This document shows positions 1 through 5,026 of a stretch of 5,987 nt of DNA, piece after piece. Location of the stretch: contig CAMWOK010000198.1 in NCBI GenBank assembly GCA_947175845.1, positions 1-5,987 of the forward strand, read 5' to 3'. Position 1 is the first letter of the stretch. Every line of letters begins with the position of its first letter. The notes beneath the pieces were generated by a model. That model ran no database searches, was not told where the DNA came from, and saw only the letters and a program-made list of their open reading frames with translations. The DNA comes from an uncultured Lachnospiraceae bacterium (GTDB lineage: Bacteria > Bacillota > Clostridia > Lachnospirales > Lachnospiraceae). A program made the translations under genes and the position numbers.

Positions 1-13
1 AAGAGAGAGGAAT

Positions 14-1369
14 CTATGTGTTGCCTTTTGTGATGATCGTCTCATGGTTGCGCTTAATCATCAGTGCGAGGGACCCTGTGGGAAAATTTACTTCCTTGAC
101 AAGCTTGTTTTCCCAGTTGTGTCCTTTTGGGATGTACATGCGAATCAGGGTGATGGAAGAGTCTTCCTGATAGTCGTTGAACGTCTTTCGCACATCGGCC
201 TCCTCGTCAATCATATCCAGTTTTTCGGCGACCTTTGGAAGCAATGTTCCCTGGATCGCGACAGAGAACAGCGACACCATAAACACAATATGAAACAGGT
301 TGTGGGGCATCACCACGCCGCCAGCAACCGCCATGATGGCAAACACGGAGGACGATGCACCCCGGAGCCCCGCCCAGGATACCAGCAGGCATTGTCTGGT
401 GGAGCAGTGAAAGGGCTTTAGCAGCAGGAATACTGCAACCGGCCGGGCAATCAGCGTCAGAATGATTGTGATGACGATCGCCGTCACGATTCCCACAGGC
501 ATCTCATGCGGAATCGTCAGAAGTCCCAGCAGGAAGAAAATCAGTATCTGAGCAAGCGAGGTGACGCCGTCAAAAAACGGAATCAGCGTCGTCTTGTTTT
601 TGATGGGGCTGTTGCCGATGATGACTCCCATGATGTACACGCTCAGATACGCATTTCCGTTTAAGAGCTGAGACAGGCCATAGCAGATTAGTACCATGCC
701 AATCATAAAGATTGTGTCGAGACCATCCGAGACGAGGTCCGTCCTGGTCATCAGCCGCGTCGTCAGCACGGCAAGAGCCACACCGACCAGAGAGCCTACG
801 ACCAGCTGCAGGAAAATCCGCACGATAATGTGCTGCGATCCTCCCGATGAGATGATTCCCAGTGCGATAAAGGTGAGCATGTATGCCATCGGGTCATTGC
901 TTCCGCTCTCCAGCTCCAGGAGGGAGGCCGTGCCGTCTTTCAGGTTCAGTTTTTTCTGGCGCAGGATGGCAAACACGCTCGCGGCGTCCGTCGAACCCAG
1001 GACTGCACCCACCAGAAAACTATCCGGCCATGTGTAGCCTAATACAATCCGGACAAACAGGGCGGTGACAGCGGCCGTGGCAGCCACGCCGAGCGTGGAC
1101 AGCAGGACGGAGCGGACCGCCACATCCTTTGCGAGCGTCCACTTCAGGTTGAACCCGCCGTAAAACATGATGAACAGCAATGCAATAGAGCAGATATTCT
1201 CCGCAAGATGGTAGTCATCAAACGGAATTTTGAAAATCCCATCGCTGCCGAACAGCATGCCGATAAACATAAACAGAATCAGTGCCGGCATACCGCATTT
1301 GCCAGAAAATTTTTCTGCCATGACACAAAGCAGGATTACGGCAGCCACGAACAGTAAGATTACAGTCAT
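14..1369 (-). CDS. K+/H+ (CPA1, NhaP2/CvrA-type) antiporter, C-terminal RCK_C domain cut short
   Basis: An integral membrane cation/proton antiporter of 451 residues that would exchange cytoplasmic K+ or Na+ for H+. Residues 1-385 are a dozen or so hydrophobic segments of the Na_H_Exchanger fold. Recognisable family motifs are GSTDA (125-129), the ion-site SGSNDP (155-160, Asp159) and WAGLRGA (332-338). Residues about 395-451 begin an RCK_C/TrkA_C domain (for example FNDYQEDSSITLIRMYIP), a regulatory ligand-binding module in NhaP2-type antiporters. That domain is normally some 70 residues, but here it stops at a TAG after GNT, roughly 20 residues early. The start is supported by AAGGGG (1378-1383) 8 nt upstream and a promoter-like pair at 1404-1432. 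It is the last of four co-oriented minus-strand genes. The family call is firm; K+ versus Na+ specificity cannot be read from sequence, and whether the protein is functional is uncertain. Confidence 0.93.
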   Translation of the reverse strand: MTVILLFVAAVILLCVMAEKFSGKCGMPALILFMFIGMLFGSDGIFKIPFDDYHLAENICSIALLFIMFYGGFNLKWTLAKDVAVRSVLLSTLGVAATAAVTALFVRIVLGYTWPDSFLVGAVLGSTDAASVFAILRQKKLNLKDGTASLLELESGSNDPMAYMLTFIALGIISSGGSQHIIVRIFLQLVVGSLVGVALAVLTTRLMTRTDLVSDGLDTIFMIGMVLICYGLSQLLNGNAYLSVYIMGVIIGNSPIKNKTTLIPFFDGVTSLAQILIFFLLGLLTIPHEMPVGIVTAIVITIILTLIARPVAVFLLLKPFHCSTRQCLLVSWAGLRGASSSVFAIMAVAGGVVMPHNLFHIVFMVSLFSVAIQGTLLPKVAEKLDMIDEEADVRKTFNDYQEDSSITLIRMYIPKGHNWENKLVKEVNFPTGSLALMIKRNHETIITKGNT

Positions 1370-1403
1370 AAAACCATCCCCTTTTCAATGTTTCCCCTAT
1401 TTC

Positions 1404-1432
1404 ATACTAACTTTTTCTGGCAGAATATGCAA
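1404..1432 (-). promoter_or_regulatory. Candidate sigma-A promoter for the antiporter gene
   Basis: On the minus strand, TTGCAT (1427-1432) and TAGTAT (1404-1409) are separated by exactly 17 nt, and the start codon lies about 35 nt further on. The match to TTGACA/TATAAT is moderate (3/6 and 4/6). It would let the antiporter be expressed apart from the small genes upstream. No convincing terminator separates them, so read-through is also possible. Confidence 0.45.
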
Positions 1433-1508
1433 GGTTCGTTTAAAATTTTTGCGTTTTTTCTAATTTTGGTGGTCACAGTCCTCCCTGCCCGGGCAATACT
1501 GAGCACGT

Positions 1509-1652
1509 TTAAGCGTACCAGGAAGCGCGATATTTGAGTTTTCTGTAGAGTTTGTAGAAAATCACGGCAAACAAAGACACGATAATGTAAAGCGTGGAGA
1601 GTGCGCCCGCAGCTCCGCCGATAAAAACTAAGATCCACATCAATATATTCAT
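1509..1652 (-). CDS. 47-residue single-span membrane protein upstream of the antiporter
   Basis: A small gene of 48 codons including TAA, with a textbook GGAGG (1660-1664) 7 nt before ATG. The product starts MNILMWILVFIGGAAGALST, is hydrophobic from about residue 3 to 32, and ends in a basic, aromatic tail (YKLYRKLKYRASWYA). This predicts one long membrane helix with the C-terminus in the cytoplasm. The glycine/alanine patch GGAAGA at 12-17 is typical of helix-helix packing. It lies 139 nt upstream of the antiporter start on the same strand, so an accessory-subunit or regulatory role is conceivable by analogy with small membrane peptides such as KdpF, but this is inference. I do not recognise a named family. 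Two longer frames overlapping it on the same strand lack a ribosome site and read as non-protein-like. Confidence 0.72.
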   Translation of the reverse strand: MNILMWILVFIGGAAGALSTLYIIVSLFAVIFYKLYRKLKYRASWYA

Positions 1653-1696
1653 GAGAATACCTCCATAATTCTGATAATAAAAAATTGTCTGTTGTC

Positions 1697-1863
1697 ACTG
1701 GTACAACGAATATTAAGTAACTGGCACCTTGACTTGCCTGATTGTTCATATGCGGCGTTGTCGTCAATCGCCGTAGCCACCGCTACGACTCTTTCCTCCG
1801 CCTTGCATCTGAAACAATCATTCTGCGTCAATGTAGCAGAAACTTAATTTTCATTGTACTGGT
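1697..1863. repeat. Long imperfect inverted repeat with nested hairpin (MITE/REP-like element or structured RNA)
   Basis: The arm 1697-1757 pairs with the arm 1799-1863; by eye roughly three quarters of aligned positions match. Matching blocks include GTACAA (1701-1706) with TTGTAC (1854-1859), ATTAAGT (1712-1718) with ACTTAAT (1842-1848), TTGAC with GTCAA, TGATTGTT (1739-1746) with AACAATCA (1813-1820), and GGCG (1754-1757) with CGCC (1799-1802). The 41-nt centre contains a perfect 6-bp hairpin, CGTAGC-CACC-GCTACG (1772-1787). No transposase is encoded. The right arm contains the stop codon and about the last six codons of the 52-residue gene. It lies between two ribosome-bound small genes, so it would also be transcribed as a large hairpin. 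Identity as a mobile element is inferred from structure only. Confidence 0.7.
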
Positions 1864-2002
1864 TTCGTTCTATAGTTTGTTCTGGCTCTCCCCGGCCGCC
1901 TGTCTCGGCGCGGGAGGATCCCCTCACCTCGTAAAGGCAGGTGATAATTCCAGCTGTGACGGCAATGACAACCAGAATACCAAATATAATATTTTCAAGC
2001 AT
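1844..2002 (-). CDS. 52-residue small membrane protein with charged tail
   Basis: ATG at 2002 is preceded by GGAGG (2012-2016) at 9 nt and the frame ends in TAA at 1844-1846. The product begins MLENIIFGILVVIAVTAGII: one membrane helix at about residues 4-23, then a hydrophilic tail rich in Glu, Arg and Gly (YEVRGSSRAETGGRGEPEQ...). A longer in-frame ATG upstream would add 25 residues, but it has no ribosome site and would precede the helix with unlikely sequence, so the short form is preferred. The final residues NQYNEN and the stop fall inside the inverted-repeat element, so the original C-terminus may have differed. It sits between the 141-residue and 47-residue genes on the same strand, probably cotranscribed. 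I recognise no family; function unknown. Confidence 0.65.
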   Translation of the reverse strand: MLENIIFGILVVIAVTAGIITCLYEVRGSSRAETGGRGEPEQTIERNQYNEN

Positions 2003-2022
2003 GATAAAAAACCTCCATCTCG

Positions 2023-2061
2023 AAATCTGCGCAGTATCTGCCGACAGACTGTGCGCGATTT
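2023..2061 (-). promoter_or_regulatory. Stable leader hairpin just upstream of the 52-residue gene
   Basis: Read on the minus strand, AAATC-GCGCA pairs with TGCGC-A-GATTT, and an inner TCTG-TCGG-CAGA stem-loop extends it. Together they form a nearly continuous 39-nt hairpin that ends 7 nt before the GGAGG of the 52-residue gene. It could control translation, protect a processed mRNA end, or act as an attenuator. No U-tract follows directly, so a simple terminator is not supported. It matches no riboswitch class I know. Confidence 0.45.
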
Positions 2062-2094
2062 TGCAAAAAGGGTACACGAAAAAGACGACTTCGC

Positions 2095-2129
2095 ATCAGA
2101 GCGTTTTGATACAAAATCCTCAATCTGAT
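2095..2129 (-). repeat. Two-tier palindrome after the 141-residue gene
   Basis: ATCAGA (2095-2100) and TCTGAT (2124-2129) are exact inverted repeats enclosing a second one, TTTTG-ATA-CAAAA (2104-2116). It starts 18 nt past the stop of the 141-residue gene on the minus strand. It could be an mRNA 3'-end hairpin, but the T-run is 11 nt further on and short, so a terminator call is weak. A poor promoter-like pair (TTGAGG, 17 nt, TCTGAT) overlaps it on the minus strand. Confidence 0.35.
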
Positions 2130-2147
2130 TCATGAGATAAAAATGGG

Positions 2148-2573
2148 TTAAATTAAGAATAAAATGTGAGATTTTTTTCCGTCGATATGGTGAATGTAGT
2201 CCAAAGTTCTGCTGCCATACTGATTGTCATGCCCGACAACGCACAGGGCAGAATTTCGGAAAGAGAGATACAGCAGATACACACCTGCCATGAACAGGGC
2301 TGCAAGCAGGCACTGGCTGAGCCGGACGACAGTGCAGCCGCGTGCGGACTGTCTGGCGAGAACAAACTCTTCCATCAGGCGCATTGAATTTTTCGCGTAA
2401 TAGATGTGCGTGTCGGCAAGGTTATCCGCAGCCTGCAAAGAAGCGGTGCAGGTTTCGTAAGATGCACGCGAAAAAGAGGAATCCCCATGAATATCAGCAC
2501 AGTAGATTCCCAGCACAAGCATAGATAGTGTTAAAAGAATGCAGATCACACTGCTATGTACCGTTTTTCTCAT
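2148..2573 (-). CDS. Two-helix membrane protein of unknown function
   Basis: A 141-residue protein with an N-terminal hydrophobic segment (about 8-25, ICILLTLSMLVLGIYC) that is an uncleaved anchor or signal. A polar, helix-prone stretch follows (about 26-80, with AADNLADTHIYYAKNSMRLMEEF), then a second membrane helix (about 86-104) and a roughly 37-residue tail containing YIHHIDGKKS. Positive residues flank both ends, so the likely topology is both termini inside and the polar stretch outside, loosely like the sensor part of a receptor but without an output domain. GGGGAG (2577-2582) lies only 3 nt before ATG, a tight spacing. A good promoter lies at 2655-2683. It heads the minus-strand gene run and is divergent from the debranching enzyme. 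I cannot assign a named family; the start could be later, but the first helix argues for this one. Confidence 0.7.
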   Translation of the reverse strand: MRKTVHSSVICILLTLSMLVLGIYCADIHGDSSFSRASYETCTASLQAADNLADTHIYYAKNSMRLMEEFVLARQSARGCTVVRLSQCLLAALFMAGVYLLYLSFRNSALCVVGHDNQYGSRTLDYIHHIDGKKSHILFLI

Positions 2574-2654
2574 GTTCTCCCCGCTTTCGGCATACCGGTT
2601 TCATGTATGAGACAAATCACAAAAAATCAGTCTGCATGATATCGGTGTTTTGTA

Positions 2655-2683
2655 ACTATAACACAAATGCGCCAAATGTTCAA
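2655..2683 (-). promoter_or_regulatory. Sigma-A promoter for the 141-residue gene
   Basis: On the minus strand, TTGAAC (2678-2683), a 17-nt spacer and TATAGT (2655-2660) match the consensus at 4/6 and 5/6. Transcription would start near 2648, giving a leader of about 75 nt. That leader holds a small CATAC/GTATG inverted repeat near the start codon. Confidence 0.65.
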
Positions 2684-2694
2684 GTAAAATTTTA

Positions 2695-2771
2695 GTGTGA
2701 AAACGGAGTCCGCCACAGTGACAGGCGCGTTTGAAAAAGTACAAAAAGTTGTGTGAAAACGTTGTTTGTAC
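2695..2771. promoter_or_regulatory. Candidate operators in the divergent promoter region
   Basis: GTGTGAAAACG occurs exactly twice, at 2695-2705 and 2751-2761, 56 bp apart. The second copy abuts the -35 box of the rightward promoter; the first lies about 11 bp upstream of the leftward -35 box. Around the second copy, GTACAAA (2739-2745) and TTTGTAC (2765-2771) form an exact 7-bp inverted repeat, and the right half overlaps the -35 box. TGAAAACGTT within it resembles half of a LacI/CcpA-type operator, but the other half is poor. Protein binding is inferred. Confidence 0.45.
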
Positions 2772-2790
2772 AGTGAATCTGTGGTAAAAT
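2762..2790 (+). promoter_or_regulatory. Sigma-A promoter for the debranching enzyme gene
   Basis: TTGTTT (2762-2767), exactly 17 nt, then TAAAAT (2785-2790; 5/6 to consensus). The predicted start of transcription is near 2797, leaving a leader of about 45 nt with AGGAGGG at 2829-2835. Confidence 0.65.
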
Positions 2791-2841
2791 AGAGGTACGA
2801 AAAAAAGCGAAAATACAGAGTGAAATGCAGGAGGGACAACC

Positions 2842-4851
2842 ATGAGATTTGAATTTGACAAAAAGAACTGGACCAGCATAACGGAGGGGGAGAAGGACTG
2901 CTATCTGCTCGCAAATGGGCTGGGCGGCTACAGCAGCCTGTCTGTCATAGGAGCGGCGGCGAGAGGGGACGAAGCGCTTCTGATGTCCGCAAAGAGAGCA
3001 CCCAATGTCAGGATGCATCTGGTGACGAACGTTTTCGAGAAACTTATCATTGACGGGCAGGAGCATATTCTGACTTCACAGCGGATGAAATCAGGGCAGG
3101 ATTATGAGGGATTTCATTATCTCGAGACGTTTGTCTATGATGACTTTGACGAAAATGCACCTGTGTGGACCTTTCAGGCAGACGGGGTCAGGGTCACAAA
3201 ACATTTGCAGATGGCACACGGGGAAAACACAGCCGCGCTGTGGTATGCGATCGATAATCCGGCTGGAAAAAAGGTGTCGTTTGAGCTGATGCCGCTGCTG
3301 CGCTTCACCTCCAAAAAAGAGGATTTTGACGCTGCACAAAATCTGGAAGCGTATGTGATAGTGCCGTGCCATGCAGATCCGAAAGCAGATGCGGCAAACA
3401 GACAGTACCGCATAGCGGGCAGGGATATCGAGCTGTATCTGACGACGGACGCAGAGGTACATCCGCAGCCGGCGCGCCTGTTCGGGGAGATGTACTTCTC
3501 GCAGGACGAGCGCGACGGGCGCGTGGCGTATGGCGACGCTTTTGTGAACTGCGTTCTGCAAAGAGTGATCCAGGAAAAATGTGACATGTATGTCATTTTT
3601 GGCACCAGTGCAGCAGACTGCGGCGCAAAAGAATGTTACGAAGAGCTGGCGCAGAAAAACAGCGCGCGGAAAAAGCAGCTGCTCGCGCAGGCAGATCTGA
3701 CCTCGGAGCTGGGGCAGCAGCTTGTGCTGAGTGCGGACGCGTACGTTGTGCGGCGGGATTCCACCGACGGCAAGAGCATTATCGCGGGTTATCCGTTCTT
3801 TGAGGACTGGGGGCGCGACACCATGATTTCGCTCGCGGGAGCTGCCATTGTGACGGGGCGTTTTGCAGAGTGCAAAAGCATTCTTCAGACGTTTGCAAAA
3901 TATGTGAAAAACGGCCTTCTGCCAAACCTGTTTCCGGAGGGCGGCGAGACGCCCATGTACAACTCTGTCGATGCGCCGCTGCTGTTTGTGAATGCGGTCT
4001 ATGAATATATGGAGTACTCCGGCGACAAGGCGTTTGGGGACGAGATTCTTCCGGTGCTGAGACAGATCATTGATGCGTACCAAAACGGCACAGACTTTCA
4101 CATCGGCATGGACAGCGACGGCCTGATTCAGGCGGGTGCTGGCCTGGAACAGCTTACATGGATGGATGTGCGCGTGGGCGATTTCCTCCCGACGCCGCGG
4201 CATGGAAAGCCGGTGGAAATCAACGCGTACTGGTACAGCGCGCTGATGATCATGCACGAGCTGACGCAGGACGCAGCGTACCAGGAGCTTGCAGCAAAAG
4301 TAAAGAAGTCCTACACAGAAAAATTCTGGAATGCGCACGCGCAGTGCATGAAGGATGTGCTGTCTGGCGGGAAGGACGAGAATCAGATTCGCTGCAACCA
4401 GATCTGGGCGCTGACCATGCCGTTCACCATGCTGCCGATCGAGAAGGAAGCGTTGGTGCTCAAGAAGGTCAGAGAGGAGCTGTACACGACCGTCGGCCTG
4501 CGCACGCTGGCAAAGGAGGACCCGGATTTTCACAGCATCTATATCGGGCCGATGGAGCAGCGCGACCGGGCATACCATCAGGGTACTGTGTGGGGCTTTC
4601 CGCTGGGAGCGTACTACAGGGCATGTATACGCTATGCAAAAAAATGCGGCGATGCAGCAATAAAGGAGCAAATCCAGACGGAACTGCGCGAGGGCTTCGA
4701 GGCGCTCAGAGGATGGCTGCGTGAGGGCTGCGTGTCTCAGATAGCTGAGATTTACGACGGGGAGACGCCGACCGTGTCAAGAGGATGCTATGCACAGGCG
4801 TGGAGTGTGACAGAGCTTCTGCGCGCCGTGTATGATTTTGAAAAAATGTAA
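2842..4851 (+). CDS. Archaeal-type glycogen debranching enzyme (amylo-alpha-1,6-glucosidase, GH133)
   Basis: A cytoplasmic enzyme of 669 residues, full length for the family, that hydrolyses alpha-1,6 branch points during glycogen breakdown. The N-terminal GDE_N domain spans roughly 15-230 (CYLLANGLGGYSS near its start). The C-terminal (alpha/alpha)6-barrel GDE_C domain spans roughly 285-660 and carries GYPFFEDWGRD (316-326), the stretch 434-464 with WMD (Asp442) and VEIN (Glu459), YHQGTVWGFP (578-587) and EIYDG (Glu636). The acidic residues named are those expected to form the active site; all are present, so the enzyme looks functional. No signal peptide is seen. AGGAGGG lies 6 nt before ATG, with a good promoter upstream. 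It is divergent from the membrane-protein run, and the GH28 gene follows 175 nt downstream. No terminator is visible after the stop. A gene symbol is not assigned because GDE naming varies. Confidence 0.95.
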   Translation: MRFEFDKKNWTSITEGEKDCYLLANGLGGYSSLSVIGAAARGDEALLMSAKRAPNVRMHLVTNVFEKLIIDGQEHILTSQRMKSGQDYEGFHYLETFVYDDFDENAPVWTFQADGVRVTKHLQMAHGENTAALWYAIDNPAGKKVSFELMPLLRFTSKKEDFDAAQNLEAYVIVPCHADPKADAANRQYRIAGRDIELYLTTDAEVHPQPARLFGEMYFSQDERDGRVAYGDAFVNCVLQRVIQEKCDMYVIFGTSAADCGAKECYEELAQKNSARKKQLLAQADLTSELGQQLVLSADAYVVRRDSTDGKSIIAGYPFFEDWGRDTMISLAGAAIVTGRFAECKSILQTFAKYVKNGLLPNLFPEGGETPMYNSVDAPLLFVNAVYEYMEYSGDKAFGDEILPVLRQIIDAYQNGTDFHIGMDSDGLIQAGAGLEQLTWMDVRVGDFLPTPRHGKPVEINAYWYSALMIMHELTQDAAYQELAAKVKKSYTEKFWNAHAQCMKDVLSGGKDENQIRCNQIWALTMPFTMLPIEKEALVLKKVREELYTTVGLRTLAKEDPDFHSIYIGPMEQRDRAYHQGTVWGFPLGAYYRACIRYAKKCGDAAIKEQIQTELREGFEALRGWLREGCVSQIAEIYDGETPTVSRGCYAQAWSVTELLRAVYDFEKM

Positions 4852-4878
4852 GAATGTCAGTTTGTGAGAAAAAGAATA

Positions 4879-4892
4879 TGTAAACGCTTACA
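4879..4892. promoter_or_regulatory. cre-type operator (CcpA or LacI-family regulator)
   Basis: TGTAAACGCTTACA fits the catabolite-responsive element consensus TGNAARCGNWWNCA at every position and is nearly palindromic. It lies 134 bp upstream of the GH28 start and 27 bp after the debranching-enzyme stop. A site here suggests carbon-catabolite control of the GH28 gene, either through CcpA or through a local LacI-family sugar regulator with a similar operator. Confidence 0.75.
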
Positions 4893-4905
4893 TTTCTGCT
4901 GGATA

Positions 4906-4936
4906 TTTATCTCGAATTGTGCTATCCTGATATTAT
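4906..4936 (+). promoter_or_regulatory. Weak candidate promoter for the GH28 gene
   Basis: TATTAT (4931-4936) is a fair -10 box, but the best -35 (TTTATC, 4906-4911) is poor and 19 nt away. A weak -35 would suit an activator-dependent promoter. The cre box would then centre near -57. Confidence 0.3.
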
Positions 4937-4940
4937 GCAG

Positions 4941-4978
4941 AATTGGTGAGGAGAGAAATTGCTACAATAACACCAATT
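4941..4978 (+). promoter_or_regulatory. Inverted repeat / hairpin in the GH28 leader
   Basis: AATTGGTG (4941-4948) and CACCAATT (4971-4978) are exact 8-bp inverted repeats separated by 22 nt. If transcription starts near 4943 this would lie at or close to the 5' end of the mRNA; as DNA it could be a split operator. A GAGGAG tract sits in the loop but has no useful start codon behind it. Confidence 0.45.
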
Positions 4979-5026
4979 AAATATGTTCAGTGCCAACGTA
5001 TACATCCTGGCAGAATGGAGGATACA

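Noticed and set aside
1486..1495. Perfect palindrome TGCCCGGGCA as a terminator for the 47-residue gene
   Set aside because: It has no loop and no T-run follows on the minus strand, so it is probably chance.
1402..1767. 121-codon minus-strand frame spanning the 47-residue gene
   Set aside because: It has no ribosome site and its composition is not protein-like. It runs through part of the inverted repeat, whereas the 47-residue frame has GGAGG and a clean membrane helix.
1924..2133. 69-codon minus-strand frame starting MNQIEDFVSKRSDAKSS
   Set aside because: The beginning looks somewhat protein-like, but there is no ribosome site, it crosses the leader hairpin, and it overlaps the better-supported 52-residue gene in another frame.
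1653..2150. ydaO-type c-di-AMP riboswitch controlling the K+/H+ antiporter run
   Set aside because: Such switches are common near K+ transporters, so I looked, but I could not find its conserved segments on the minus strand.
2754..2767. cre site at the debranching-enzyme promoter
   Set aside because: Only the left half (TGAAAACG) fits; the right half fails at several fixed positions. It is kept only as part of a generic candidate operator region.
3091..4671. 526-codon open frame antisense to the debranching enzyme
   Set aside because: It is a by-product of the sense gene's codon bias. It has no ribosome site, is unusually rich in Arg, His, Cys and Val, and shows no domain, while the sense frame carries complete GH133 motifs.
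4852..4900. Rho-independent terminator after the debranching enzyme
   Set aside because: The only stem is the cre palindrome (5 bp, A/T rich) followed by a broken T-run, too weak to call.
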